Source: an uncultured Schlesneria sp. (GTDB lineage Bacteria > Planctomycetota > Planctomycetia > Planctomycetales > Planctomycetaceae). Taken from it: a stretch of 64,000 nucleotides of DNA. The stretch is from contig CAIVEI010000171.1 in NCBI GenBank assembly GCA_903904835.1, positions 16,363-80,362 of the forward strand, written 5' to 3'. Positions 47,301-53,615 of the stretch are shown in pieces; the stretch's first letter is position 1, and each line of letters begins with the position of its first letter. Under the pieces are notes generated by a model, which worked only from the letters and a program-made list of their open reading frames with translations, did no database searches and had not been told where the DNA came from. A program made the position numbers and the translations under genes.

Positions 47301-48594
47301 CAAAACCGATTTCGACTGGAATTTCCAGGGGGCCAATCCCGCGATTCTCAAGCCGTGGGGGGTGGTCAAACCCAATCTGATGGAACCAGTGGAAGGGGGA
47401 TTAAAAATTGTCCGCGGCGAAAACGCGACTCCGGAAGCGATCCCGTGCGGATATACATGGAACTCGGATATTCAGGGTGATTTCGATGTCACACTCAGTT
47501 ATCGCGACTTGCAGTCGAAGACCGAACAACCGGACTGGCAGATCCCGCGAGTCGAATTGCATCTCTATATCGGTGGCGGATATGAAAATTCGACACATTT
47601 GTTGCATATGGGTCAGCGACAACGCATTAACGGTACGTCAAACGTTTATACAGGCCACGGTATTCGAGTTTCAGATAAACTCGAATCGAAATATTCGGAA
47701 AGAGAAACACCTGAAAAGTCGGGAAGAATACGGATTGTCCGCAAGGGTACTACGGCCTACTACTTGTACTCCAGGTCGGAAGCCGACGATTGGATGTTGT
47801 TGAACTCAGGACCCGTCAGTGCAGCACCGCTGAAAGGGGGCAATTTCTGTCTTCGAGCCGAAATGCCAACTTCGTCTGCCAGTGTGGTCTTCACCGGATT
47901 GACGATCAGGTCGAACAAACATGCTCAGACCACCCAGAATTTGAAGCCGTATGAATTTGCTGAGGGTGAACTGACAACGAAACTGGCCTGGAATTTTCAG
48001 GGACCGAAGCCAGAGTTCCTCAATGTCTTTGGTGATGCAAAACCGAATCGGATGGAACCGGTCACGAACGGACTGAAACTGGTTCGAGAAGAAAGTAGCA
48101 TTAGCGATGGAGGCTTTTGCGGTTTTATCTGGAACACCGATGTGAAGGGCGACGTTGAAGTGACGATCGGCTATCGCGACTTTGTTTCGAAAACCGAACA
48201 GAAGGACTGGCAAGCTCCTCGAATTGAAGTTCAGTTTGATATCGGCGGCGGATGGAACGATCCAGAAAATACCAATGTCGTTCTGGGGGGACTGAGGCGC
48301 CAGGCCGACAAACCGGTCCTGTTTGTCGCCAATCGAATTCGTGTGAAAGACGATTTTGATTGGAAACACGGCTTCCGTGATGCCACCGAAGCGTCGGGCA
48401 GGTTACGTTTCGTCCGCAAGGGAGAAACCGCGTTCTACCTGCATTCGAAACCAGACTCAAAAGAATGGGATCTGATCTACGAAGGACCAATCGGTAACGC
48501 TCCGCTCAAGGGAGGCAATTTTGGACTGCGATCCGAAATTCCTGCTTCGACCGGTGAACTTGTTTTGACCGAATTCATTTTAAAAACCAAATAG
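35356..48594 (+). CDS. Giant exported TPR / DUF1583-type protein (4412 residues)
   Basis: The start is fixed by AGGAGG 8 bp upstream; an in-frame start at 35323 has none. An unusually long basic N-region precedes the signal hydrophobic segment (WLALCCLVGVLLSS, about residues 42-58). Residues about 60-2600 are dominated by TPR-like helical repeats, with an acidic linker near 1165-1185 and a Gln/Tyr-rich patch near 1350-1380. The C-terminal 1500 residues contain beta-sandwich modules resembling the planctomycete DUF1581/DUF1583 families. One composite module occurs twice (about 2935-3338 and 3608-3963). A second type is tandemly duplicated at the end (about 3978-4193 and 4200-4412; both contain NFQG, MEPV and IGGG). 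Two dispersed palindromic repeats lie in frame (35436-35461 and about 42271-42363). It is probably a cell-envelope scaffold or carbohydrate-binding protein; no enzymatic motif was found. Confidence 0.88.
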   Translation: MSSLRFDWLIPRRSLKRPSTKRRSDKGRSLACASGYGVGVGFRWLALCCLVGVLLSSPLKGQEVDPDEAKEKSVADRFVTVLEKNPRRGTALDKVYGFHVERGSLDGLVKTYRDKTQTAKGAEAGTAWMIVGLLESLRGQDAVAVDAFAQAEQLVKDNNLASYYLGQSLVLIGQPDKAAEALERSIQRKPAQADLLDIFQALGRVYQRAQKTDKALEVWNRLEKQFPNDARVQEQIATTLLEENEFAAALPRYQSLAKTTKDKYRQSLFQMEAAEIKVRLGQSDEAIAEFEKLLGQLNPDNWLYREVRRRIEAVYLRTDDQSGLITYYEAWIKKNAEDLEAVSRLSRLLAGMGRGPEAQAWLEKGLKLAPKKKELRNALIGQLMYEQKYPEAIAQYEQLDKHEPNNPDTLRDWGRVILKDTARDEATRKKDAAAVWRRLTTAKPKDPLIASQVGELFRQAEMTDEALELYQKAIALAPEQAQYREYLGEYFHTLKRKDEALTTWRAIAEGKLKTAPNVARLAEVLASFGYLAEAVETNAEACKLDPKDFALQVKQADLLAQADQHDQALTQLAIVKKLAANDEEREAWLMRDLRELQAVNKLKERIAELEKDKDSKDADNWFWLGRAYEAERQLKEAAQAVAKASTLAPQSVPILMASARIYEAQNNLLAAVDINTKLAAIDRRYRTEYLKQVATLEQKLGRRDKAIQAGRDLIAAAPGNPETYEFFSQLCFQLGEAEEGLSALRRSVRVNPTEPKGLLLLAAALSEQFRTSEAIELYWRAFDKAANLEDRLGVVPMLTELYLQTNQFDRLLERLERQRREPNQQREMTICLAQAYQSAGDDGNARQELEKLLTEDTRDVQLLTQLVKLCESDGDLDAAVKFQQQLMKSTPGKEATTRLAQLLMKLGENDEATALMSRITMEEKDPETVLKSLDSMLNQENYAQAMTVVEKLTRDQPKNWELIYREGVALAKSKDKAAEAKSRFEAILALKLNDDEMTLSAKNQLKKAQGRTRSPVAQAIEMNPLLMRAQSTWQIRQAVGLDNQNYYGGGQQPFWTPHDYGTARMACFGWLNLLARNEGKEDEFLKEHRELGEKAEDLRGLWDSYYLASLTNNQKESYGILKKLSLRPDAEVITKTMYLASLTSRGFEPNQVDEDGDPIEMTEEAAEKDDDEEETQQRMPKLAALDADEMKHVMECYNAIDDSTSMMNFGQTFLQIVAAELKRAGRKDEADKMLNDKISEAKEPLQIASLLPNVVLKNDFKTAITLLDRLAELKDDGAANQAPNPYGGFNYAQYVSSPEYQSQILAQLMAKRAQKKATGDVLELWNRFLMTAVARYEKQKTMAAASKKRNQQQFQYQQRGYVYVWRGNSQQHVNLNFPTANEIYDQSTIQMLYQAFAIYKEADSSRDLIDHFQKKLSDPNTSDTQKIFWQFGLGYLHWWMDEKDEALAVLAPATDALNDNVDMKFELAKLYEQRGEHEQALAIVDSLTATDQQAMQKREITALRMAVNSGNIDRARAAAERLFGLRLDSNLQIQLAQQMHQLGMHDQAEAVLSRAGRQAGNKADILSNLMQQYQSQGKNEVATQIAHQLLRRSSGASTTMNAVARRRSNNQNGDSGLRQQALTVLKRSGKLPEMIKKVEGQLKSSPKSQRLTETLIEYYTANGETKKVEELTAKIAETKQDDPQFRFNLGQQLMNQGKHKEAVEHFKVALKKDPKLARSNFYEIINSFQNADKLNELASVLEDFDFKMFRQNPWELTNMISNLSYQEKSKTQAIALFKRAWKELPDQRQQLLSSLNNDIFWQMPEIYDYARQGIIPTETSILQNAGWPGFGQIQSWGGEGKITTLMNRFLTIAATNKKFDELTKEIQETQKKVKKWDGGSALLALIDLRRGKVDEAKVVLEKLLPTFKGMQQGQYTRWEIAQELMPHDACIDLAIQYFEAAIKDPDAMTQNGFQYTPGKPLVTLYKQRGRKNDARRVMLEASKVKQSRYQGNEDYEAYQRINNSTSLGNEMKAMGFPIDALRVYQEQLARSEDFVSAARVFGGGTNGTQQIARMKKQLETGFQTALKELKPELLPELLTGDDPTKGRPSVDLLLMLESRDLDKTTMSSALANLVAGIASNPQMIEKTKTALSNVRATSPEDLAVLILVAQMAGTLNDTENQSAAVKQLVELVDEKPLEPQPEKGGFTTKQREIAKQQMALWLVGRECLKHDSLRASGIKLGERALEAARRQTDHGYALAILREWGQIAIQAGDKEAAEQRWTEMLEVVIPKPVEKKKEDAAKTSSIGNPLHRVRDAGNATRAFDRVPLAAALSRQCLPTAQGVQRALASEDARQWHTKNNPAVLPTKTSFTALPTGLSRWEMMLAPALVGQATFSVPIRVGAPPAAPPSGTKGNVITLAQFEQAAQIAKLAAEKGLNDLSIKAMTLALQAGPPIEAIQAIDPNQPFATTRNLNTQNEQSQLTVKVEERLTALERLWRQKGFSDDVVYNLLKSAVLPERRPLEVFLYPRPLNQNPNQPPQSVGSLLVKAALKTNKVDEVKQLLEPKLKQPLGELSARVLLAQLALATRDHALATEQIELLSKRLQQDSLQNSSELACHVAIPALSLTELPPAAMVLLERAVDHLTQNGQQGRGNVQEEPIRSFRFALARLQFQNKNVEGGKKHLEEYLNYLTPLYARYGGNYGQYRRRIEMMKIAAEYARAGLRTDSLECLGRYADLPIINNYGQEGPSRAGTTILSGLATIPSAERYELLKAWSLPTAERKSIRVIGNLVAGDSAPTSFDALRGDVPRGPRVAELASTAGLLVAAAADAKKLDELRDQLIPHAEQDVEHAKFLLLMTEIARGDGAGQLPALRKYVDERKKVAGGGTGDEDSDENVNNQSRAQINDLLLAHAAIADKNLRPVGRELALQFVNQAGRFQDQLLMTIGRREYYTPTVGPKAAERMNHESWNTDLKHWTAAGVVSARTEAAGALPMWWIGHDGQIAHLCGPDASHLYLKYPLAGEFEVTCDAWLGSWGECDLGYGGIVYHGLNLGNDTQIMSVGNRVDSVHKPDPPEVQNRYNQIRLEIKPDKVRYFVNGYFIHEEPKPSTASPWLFIHCDKVWLTALQNLKITGNPVIPREVALVKGDNLLGWVTEFYGEHQPNRDPDPVINNESGQPTETPEFDWWAKEGIIHGRYQPLSGLGKPTVQQSRLHFDRPMQDGERIKYEFWYESGSTGTDVAPAFDRLAFLFDAEGVKLHWMTDGSTPEDAYSGLAADNVLVEPSIQRGKVHLKDRDWNSVEISLKESVVTLSLNDAVVAVRKLESENSRQFGFYHDKNATAVQVRKIVLTGDWPETLSSEITSDLLAPSHVRTPQERRNFGRTIDEKFHTSGLEDLLVQTRAMPLEAQYEALKHWVLPNDDHANYRLFADFTSDNGIPNKNRLTGRLDSNGENDVAPFRRQKVGGELIAPAFDLVDVAKKLNRLDELAKLVEEAPDDKTPFAARSKLAMQIMINTAKGDFAKSNEGMGQLLLLCKAIPENARMVKRWPEVLVGSDATRHPQLRAGALTLLTQIVEHQHKRGLGEMWEGRTTGLRDHCKRLIDTNQFPPAGGSSPKGQWATASIEWADAHARGPVSRWHFRENEVTHVAGYSHDYLYYQSPLRGSFTVEAELATDGWRETRLMYHAHWVGAQYTREVVDLGDLTSSWQSPKIEPKVEFGDWCLMKLAVEPNKATYYINDRKVHEQTLPDQPDPWLALMTWGNLSGGARMIRIKGQPEIPEQLNLSARNDLVGWTPSLYHDPMNNRQPNENENGNPNAWIKNNDEIVGQQFVKTPGRKRASLLRYHRPLVEDSVVDYDFFYAPNETHVHPALGRMAFLLEPDGVKLHWLTDAQWDRSGLAPDNVESNPEHHRGPAALPLKKDDWNHLQMTTKGDTVLLKLNDTDVYEGPIALTNQRQLGLFHYVEETAVRVKNVVYRGAWPKTLPSLKEQEFSNMGPKYYDLADADLKTDFDWNFQGANPAILKPWGVVKPNLMEPVEGGLKIVRGENATPEAIPCGYTWNSDIQGDFDVTLSYRDLQSKTEQPDWQIPRVELHLYIGGGYENSTHLLHMGQRQRINGTSNVYTGHGIRVSDKLESKYSERETPEKSGRIRIVRKGTTAYYLYSRSEADDWMLLNSGPVSAAPLKGGNFCLRAEMPTSSASVVFTGLTIRSNKHAQTTQNLKPYEFAEGELTTKLAWNFQGPKPEFLNVFGDAKPNRMEPVTNGLKLVREESSISDGGFCGFIWNTDVKGDVEVTIGYRDFVSKTEQKDWQAPRIEVQFDIGGGWNDPENTNVVLGGLRRQADKPVLFVANRIRVKDDFDWKHGFRDATEASGRLRFVRKGETAFYLHSKPDSKEWDLIYEGPIGNAPLKGGNFGLRSEIPASTGELVLTEFILKTK
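35436..35461. repeat. Palindrome arm inside the giant gene's N-terminal coding region
   Basis: This 26-nt sequence (starting AAGATCCCTCGCTTGCGCG) is identical to 33979-34004 in the palindromic repeat downstream of the IS4-type element. Here only one arm is present, and it is read in frame as GRSLACASG, between the start codon and the signal hydrophobic segment. It may explain the extended N-region of the leader. Confidence 0.85.
42271..42363. repeat. Multi-hairpin palindromic element within the giant gene
   Basis: GTGCCACTGGCG (42271-42282) and CGCCAGTGGCAC (42352-42363) are exact inverted repeats bounding the element. Inside, CACTGGCGGC (42275-42284) pairs with GCCGCCAGTG (42293-42302), and another GCACTGGCG copy begins at 42331. 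The block is read through in frame as a low-complexity linker (part of LAAALSRQCLPTAQGVQ) unlike its TPR surroundings. Confidence 0.85.
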
Positions 48595-48658
48595 CCGGCG
48601 CAGCCGGTTGATGCGCGTCGCATAACGGGTTCAGAATAGGAAAATCATTCGCGCGTTG
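48594..48658. repeat. 65-bp dispersed repeat, copy 1, at the stop codon of the giant gene
   Basis: The sequence begins GCCGGCGCAGCCGGTTGATG and matches 62776-62840: the first 45 nt differ at only three positions, and TTCGCGCGTTG recurs at the same place at the end. Its first base is the last base of the TAG stop. The opening CCGGC-GCA-GCCGG can form a short hairpin. Copy 2 also sits at a gene's 3' end. Confidence 0.88.
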
Positions 48659-48671
48659 ATTCGAACAGTAG

Positions 48672-48690
48672 CGGCGGCTTCCAGCCGCCG
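48672..48690. repeat. Short GC hairpin CGGCGGC / GCCGCCG
   Basis: CGGCGGC (48672-48678) and GCCGCCG (48684-48690) pair around a 5-nt loop, 34 bp before the RluD-type start. It is probably another dispersed palindrome, or it could affect translation of the downstream gene. Confidence 0.5.
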
Positions 48691-48723
48691 AAGTTGGTAC
48701 GCCCAGAAAGATCGTTTGATTGT

Positions 48724-49701
48724 ATGCACTCTGCCACGTTGATTGTTGAGAGTTATCTGTCGGGATGTCGCGTCGATACTTTTCTCGCGAAACACTTTCG
48801 CAGTTACACACCCTGGCGAATGCACAGAATGGTCCGGGCCGGTCAAGTGACGGTCGAAGGAACCGTTGCGCAACCGGATCGAAGGGTCTTCACCAACGAA
48901 GCGGTCACGGTAAGGTTGCTCGAACCGCCTGATAATCTGATGCCTGCTGAAGAGATTTCGTTCGGGGTTGTCTTTGAGGACCAGTGGCTACTGATCGTCA
49001 ACAAACCCGCCGGGTTGATCGTGCATCCGACGGGGATGAACCCGTCAGGAACGTTAACCAATGCGGTTCAGCATTACCTTGATCAGAACTCGTCCTTTCC
49101 CGGTCAATCGAAACCGGGTGTTGTCCACCGTCTTGATCGCGATACCAGTGGTTGCGTGGCACTGGCGAAGGACCATCTTTCGCACCGGCTGCTGTCGATG
49201 CAGTTTCAACGTGAGCGAATTTCCAAGTCTTATATTGCACTGGTGGACGGCATCGTGAAACAGGATGAAGGGACGATCGACCTGCCGATTGGTCGAGCAC
49301 GCAGCGGTGCGAGTGCCCTGATGTCGTGTCAGGCGGACGCGATCGACGCCAAGTCTTCCAAGACCAATTATGAAGTTCTCGAACGCTTTTCGCGTCATAC
49401 CCTGGTGAAGGCGAAACCGCGCACAGGGCGACTGCATCAGATTCGAGTCCACTTCGCGACGATTGGTCACCCAGTTATTGGTGACGATTTCTACGGAATG
49501 TTGGGCGAATTGAAACCTGAACGAGACCGACCGGCAAAGGGTGAACCTGCACTCGCTCCGATCTCACCCTACATCAACCGCCAGGCATTGCACGCGGCAG
49601 AATTGTCGTTCGCCCACCCGATGACGGCAGAATGGCACACGTTCTCGGCTCCGTTACCGGATGATATGGAACGTGCGATTGACCTTGTTCGGGCTCTTTA
49701 A
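48724..49701 (+). CDS. RluD-like 23S rRNA pseudouridine synthase with S4 domain
   Basis: This is a 325-residue protein from the ATG at 48724; an upstream TTG at 48694 is less likely. The N-terminal 75 residues form an S4 RNA-binding domain (VDTFLAKHF, RMHRMVRAGQVTVEG). The catalytic domain carries NKPAGLIVHP and HRLDRDTSG with the nucleophilic Asp at residue 138, then KPRTGRLHQIRVHF. This architecture fits RluD/RluC-type enzymes that modify helix 69 or other 23S rRNA sites; the exact uridine is not determined. It follows the giant gene on the same strand after 129 bp holding two palindromic repeats. A shorter paralogue without S4 is at 12434-13102. Confidence 0.93.
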   Translation: MHSATLIVESYLSGCRVDTFLAKHFRSYTPWRMHRMVRAGQVTVEGTVAQPDRRVFTNEAVTVRLLEPPDNLMPAEEISFGVVFEDQWLLIVNKPAGLIVHPTGMNPSGTLTNAVQHYLDQNSSFPGQSKPGVVHRLDRDTSGCVALAKDHLSHRLLSMQFQRERISKSYIALVDGIVKQDEGTIDLPIGRARSGASALMSCQADAIDAKSSKTNYEVLERFSRHTLVKAKPRTGRLHQIRVHFATIGHPVIGDDFYGMLGELKPERDRPAKGEPALAPISPYINRQALHAAELSFAHPMTAEWHTFSAPLPDDMERAIDLVRAL

Positions 49702-49925
49702 TTCGAATTTCGTAATTCATCACGACTGAGAAATCGGGTGTCACGTCATTCTGTCCCGAGAGCACCTCGACCCCTGAAACACAAACATCTCATTTCCATA
49801 TAAAGGTTTACGTCGCCGAAAATCTCGTCCGGCAGAAGATGCCTATTCAGATTTTGCCGGTTTTGATATCTAGCGGCGGAATTCGCCGTTCCAAGGATGG
49901 GACGGTCTTTGCGAAGGACGCATAA

Positions 49926-51365
49926 ATGACACGGAAGTTGGCTTTCTTACTCTCTGCGATTTCGCTGCTCTGCGGCTGCACCAGTAGTGATCCAATGGGT
50001 CTTCGTTCGGCGTATCGAGGAGTTGTCCCCCCTTCGTCAAACTCACGACCCGTTTCAAGTTCCCCGGTCGCCATGCAACCGTATGGTCAACCAGGGCAAC
50101 CGATCGGGATCGGACAATCGGCCTTCGTTCGCTATGCCGCTGTCTCGAATATGGCCATTGCGCAAGGACAGAATCCAGGCTGGGGTTCCCCCTATCCGAT
50201 GATGGCGAGTGCAGGAGGCCAGTTCGATGGACGGGCGTTTCCGTTTTTGACCCGCGAAGTCAAAAAGCCGAAAGTAGGTGGTGCCCAACATCGAAAAGCG
50301 GCTGTCCGAAACACGGCGCTCGCTGCGGGAATCGCGGCATCGCCGATGGAAGATTTGAAATATCGGGGAGGTCGAACGATCCGCGACCTGAAGTACATGA
50401 ACATCTATGTCGGCGGAGAAGGAGCCTGGAATCCGAACGACTACAAAAGTATCGACAAGAAACTGGCGGCGGCGATGTCCGATCCCAAGTTGAATAACGT
50501 CATCATGCAATACTTCGGCAATAGCCCGGTTAGTTCACAGTTTCTTGGATCGTTCTTCTACGACTGGAAACCCAAGCTGGTTAAGAAAGGTGACCTGGAC
50601 GTACAGATCCAGGACCTCTACCGGCAGAATGCCTTTGAGGGACGAGACCTGGCCAACACGGTCGTGAATTTCATGCTGCCAAGCGGAACGATTCTGGGTG
50701 ATCCCAGTGGTGGTCAGCAATCGACGGTATCCAACAAAGCGATTCCCACCGCCGACGCAGAGGATTCGACTGGTGGATTGGGCGGTTATCACGGAACGGC
50801 ACACGTCGACGGCAAAAAAATCTTTTATGCAGTCGGCGTTTTTTCCGAACGACGACCTAACGGCGGTACGAACGGTATCCCGGTCTTCGATGAGAACTGG
50901 AAAAACGTCGTCGCCACCTTCTATCACGAACTTCAAGAGGCACGAACTGATCTGGAAGTTGACGATGCCGCCACTGATCCGAACGGGATGAATCTGCTCG
51001 GCTGGACTTCGGACAGCGGACAGGTAATCGGTGACTACCCGATCGCCGAAGCGAAGCAACTGCTGCAAGTCTTCAAAGAAGTGCCACTCGCCGACGGCAG
51101 CGGAACCGCCCCGATCCAGCTTTGTTATTCAAACGCCGTCCACGGTCCAGAAGGCCCGATCGATTATCCACACGGAATGGAACCACCACCTGGCACAAGG
51201 CCCCCGCAAAACAATCCGCCACCGAGTAACCCAACACCCAGCAACCCACCGATGTCGAACCCAGGTCCTCAGGGAAATCTGCCGCCACAAATCCAGAAAA
51301 TGATCGGCGATTGGGATCATCTGGATCAGTACATCAAATTGGCAATTCTCAAGCTGTTGTCCTGA
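49926..51365 (+). CDS. Hypothetical lipoprotein with HELQEA motif and Pro/Asn-rich tail
   Basis: The protein has 479 residues. It has a clear type II signal peptide (LAFLLSAISLLCGC, lipidated Cys in CGC or CTS context), then a low-complexity Ser/Pro/Gln-rich linker and a folded domain from about residue 130 to 405. This contains NVIMQYFGNSPVSSQFLGSF, LGGYHGTAHV, FYHELQEARTD and IQLCYSNAVHGPEGP. The conserved YHELQEARTD block with nearby Asp and His residues looks like a metal site, but the HExxH zinc motif is absent. I recall similar unnamed bacterial proteins, perhaps distantly related to plant EXORDIUM/Phi-1 proteins; this is uncertain. A proline/asparagine-rich segment (NPPPSNPTPSNPP) precedes the C-terminal helix. 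It ends 8 bp before a large inverted repeat. Confidence 0.65.
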   Translation: MTRKLAFLLSAISLLCGCTSSDPMGLRSAYRGVVPPSSNSRPVSSSPVAMQPYGQPGQPIGIGQSAFVRYAAVSNMAIAQGQNPGWGSPYPMMASAGGQFDGRAFPFLTREVKKPKVGGAQHRKAAVRNTALAAGIAASPMEDLKYRGGRTIRDLKYMNIYVGGEGAWNPNDYKSIDKKLAAAMSDPKLNNVIMQYFGNSPVSSQFLGSFFYDWKPKLVKKGDLDVQIQDLYRQNAFEGRDLANTVVNFMLPSGTILGDPSGGQQSTVSNKAIPTADAEDSTGGLGGYHGTAHVDGKKIFYAVGVFSERRPNGGTNGIPVFDENWKNVVATFYHELQEARTDLEVDDAATDPNGMNLLGWTSDSGQVIGDYPIAEAKQLLQVFKEVPLADGSGTAPIQLCYSNAVHGPEGPIDYPHGMEPPPGTRPPQNNPPPSNPTPSNPPMSNPGPQGNLPPQIQKMIGDWDHLDQYIKLAILKLLS

Positions 51366-51373
51366 CGCAGACT

Positions 51374-51540
51374 AAAGTAGCCATCATCGCTCCGCGTGAT
51401 GAGCTTTGTTCGAAAACCCGTCATATTTCAATCCGCATGTTTTCAAAAAGTATTCAAATAGGGTCTTTGTCCCGACGCTAAGGCAACGCTTGAATCGTTT
51501 CCGACGAATGCTCATCACGCGGAGCGATGATGGCTACTTT
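51374..51540. repeat. Inverted-repeat element with perfect 31-bp arms
   Basis: The arm at 51374-51404 (beginning AAAGTAGCCATCATCGCTCC) is matched without error by the complement at 51510-51540. The 105-bp centre encodes nothing recognisable. It sits 8 bp after a lipoprotein stop and could act as a transcription-end structure, but the perfect arms and length also suit a small non-autonomous mobile element. Beyond it, 51541-51728 holds a degraded 'gggcttcaacccgt' unit near 51592 and then the SDR gene's leader; nothing else is seen. Confidence 0.9.
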
Positions 51541-51728
51541 GGTAGAAACTCTGAAACTTGAAGAAGCCCAACGCGTTCAATTGATCTAGGATGGGCTTCA
51601 ACCCGTACACAAAACAATGAGTGTCGACTGAAACTTACGCAACAAGAATTAAAAATCTCGGAAGCTGATGGGACATTGAGATCAGTCGAGCCTCTTAAAT
51701 CATCGAGGAATATATTGAGGAATATTCG

Positions 51729-52586
51729 GTGAAAAAGATTCGCGGTAAGAAGGCACTCGTGACAGGCGCCGCATCTGGAATTGGACGCGGGATCGCATTA
51801 GCTCTTGCGCGCGAAGGTGCCGACATCTATCTGTGGGACGTTAACGAAGCGGGGTTAATCGCCGTCGCTGAAGAAATCCGTTCGCTTGGAGTTAACGCTT
51901 CAACAGCCCGAGTCGATTTAACTCAATCCGCCGAAATATCTGTCGCTGTCGAGTCACTGCTAAATGACTGGGGGACGATTGACATCCTTGTGAACAATGC
52001 AGGGGTCGCCTTTTACGGACCGACTCATAAGATGACTGCCGCTCAATGGGACTGGTTGATGGGGATTAACCTGCTGGCGCCGATCCAGATCACACGAGAA
52101 CTTCTTCCCATTCTTCTCGAACGACCTGAGGCGCATATTCTGAACGTCTGCAGTATCTCGGGCCTTGTCGCCGGCGGACGCTTTGCCGCATACCACACGA
52201 GCAAATTCGGCCTGATCGGATTTTCAGAATCATTACGAGCAGAATATGGTCGTCGAGGCTTGGGGGTGACAGCCCTTTGTCCAGGCCCGGTCCAGACAAA
52301 CCTGTACCGCCAGTGTGCAACGGGCAAAGAAGGAAAAACCGTTCCCGAGCCACCTCGATGGCTTTGTGCGACAGTCGACTCAGTTGCACGCAGTGCCGTG
52401 AAAGCGATCCGTCGCAACAAACGCATGCCGATCGTTGGATTGTTGGCGCACCTGTTATGGAACACAAAATGGCTGGCACCCGGTGTGCTCGATTTCCTCA
52501 ACCATTTTCGAACCAAAAAGCGTTCTGCTACAAAGCATGAACTTTCTGCCGCTTCAGAGGCTACCAAGTCACGTCGCGCCGCTTAG
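51729..52586 (+). CDS. Short-chain dehydrogenase/reductase
   Basis: The 285-residue protein starts at a GTG with GAGGAA 7 bp upstream. Classical SDR motifs are present: cofactor loop TGAASGIG (12-19), NNAG (89-92), and the catalytic Ser in CSISG (141-145) with Tyr155 and Lys159 (YHTSK). Asp37 after the second strand (LWDVNEAG) suggests a preference for NAD(H). A basic, Lys/Arg-rich C-terminal tail (HFRTKKRSATKHELS) goes beyond the fold. The region near residue 235 (VGLLAHLLWNTKWLAPGVLDF) is hydrophobic and could contact the membrane, as in SDRs acting on lipids. The substrate is unknown. Confidence 0.93.
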   Translation: MKKIRGKKALVTGAASGIGRGIALALAREGADIYLWDVNEAGLIAVAEEIRSLGVNASTARVDLTQSAEISVAVESLLNDWGTIDILVNNAGVAFYGPTHKMTAAQWDWLMGINLLAPIQITRELLPILLERPEAHILNVCSISGLVAGGRFAAYHTSKFGLIGFSESLRAEYGRRGLGVTALCPGPVQTNLYRQCATGKEGKTVPEPPRWLCATVDSVARSAVKAIRRNKRMPIVGLLAHLLWNTKWLAPGVLDFLNHFRTKKRSATKHELSAASEATKSRRAA

Positions 52587-52634
52587 CTCGGAATCCAGTG
52601 ACGCCAATTCTCTTGGGACTCAATCAGGCGTCAA

Positions 52635-53036
52635 TCAAAATAGCACATGAAAACCGGCAGCAGAAAAGTGCTTGTCGTTCGTGAAAGCCTCGGTGATGTC
52701 GAGTCTTCGCATGATAGCGAATGAAATAAGATCGACTACGCCGGCAGAACCAGCAGAACCCTGTCCATATTCGTTCCACGCTTGTGCAATCTCGGATGGT
52801 GTTGGTTCAAACAAATCGCCAGCCAACCCCAAATCTTCACGCATCCGAACAACGTCGTTGCGGTACATCCAGCGAGCCGCTTGATTTGCGCATTCCAGCA
52901 GGACGTACGACGTCGTCACAAGTCGGGTACTGTGCGGATCGAGGTTACCAAAAGCCGATTTCGCCGCAGTGTGCCATTGATCCTTCTCGTTCCACAAAGC
53001 GATCAGACCAACGGTGTCCAGCAACACGGTCCTCAT
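52635..53036 (-). CDS. PIN-domain toxin (VapC-like)
   Basis: This 133-residue protein has the four acidic residues of a PIN nuclease: Asp7 (LLDTVG), Glu48 (LLECAN), Asp102 (VVDLISFAIM) and Asp121 (TNDKHF). Such proteins cleave RNA and are toxins of type II toxin-antitoxin systems. Its ATG overlaps the stop of the upstream antitoxin gene by 4 bp (ATGA at 53036-53033), a typical translational coupling. The pair is convergent with the SDR gene. The RNA target is unknown; the PIN assignment is firm. Confidence 0.92.
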   Translation of the reverse strand: MRTVLLDTVGLIALWNEKDQWHTAAKSAFGNLDPHSTRLVTTSYVLLECANQAARWMYRNDVVRMREDLGLAGDLFEPTPSEIAQAWNEYGQGSAGSAGVVDLISFAIMRRLDITEAFTNDKHFSAAGFHVLF

Positions 53037-53245
53037 GGCTGATGCTCGTTGTGGCGTTCAGCAGCGTCCAGTTCGCCGCCGCGGTACGAATGAGCCAGCG
53101 TCTCGAACACGCGTTGTCGTGCTGAGCGCACGATCTCGGACTCGGTCTGATTAGCGTCGACAACAACGGCAGTTCCTTCCGGCAGATCAACCGGTTCAGT
53201 CGGCCGGAAAACTCCCTTCTCATAGATCGCGCGAATCGTCGTCAT
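53033..53245 (-). CDS. DUF104-type (AF2212-like) antitoxin
   Basis: This 70-residue protein begins MTTIRAIYEKGVFRPTEPVD, the hallmark of the DUF104/AF2212 antitoxin family, followed by LPEGTAVVVD and a charged helical tail that would wrap the toxin. The start at 53245 is fixed by AGGAG 6 bp upstream; the frame extends further upstream without coding character. The gene is overlapped by the PIN toxin gene. Products of such pairs normally form a complex that neutralises the toxin and represses the operon promoter, which should lie just upstream of 53245. Confidence 0.9.
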   Translation of the reverse strand: MTTIRAIYEKGVFRPTEPVDLPEGTAVVVDANQTESEIVRSARQRVFETLAHSYRGGELDAAERHNEHQP

Positions 53246-53615
53246 GTCGATCTCCTGCCTTCGTCCGGAAAAAGCAAATAGACCCGAACTTCCGGCCAGC
53301 CCGCAAACTTGCAAATTTCTGGCCAATGGCAGTATGCCATCGAATCGATCAACGAACAACTCGAATATGTTTCAATCTTTCGGATTTTGAGTGTTGGATA
53401 TCGATTTCGAGACAATTAACCTGCAAGGTTTCGAACTTTGATGGGATTCAGACTCAATTTGTGGTTCGGTCTCTGGACGTCTCTTCGTCCTTCGAAATCA
53501 CAAGCATAACGCGACGCTCGGATTTGATGGGGCACTCGTCCGGCTTCGATTTGGCACTGACGAATTCGCTCAGCGTTATCGCCTTCCCTTCGATGACGAA
53601 TTATTGGTGGTCGAA

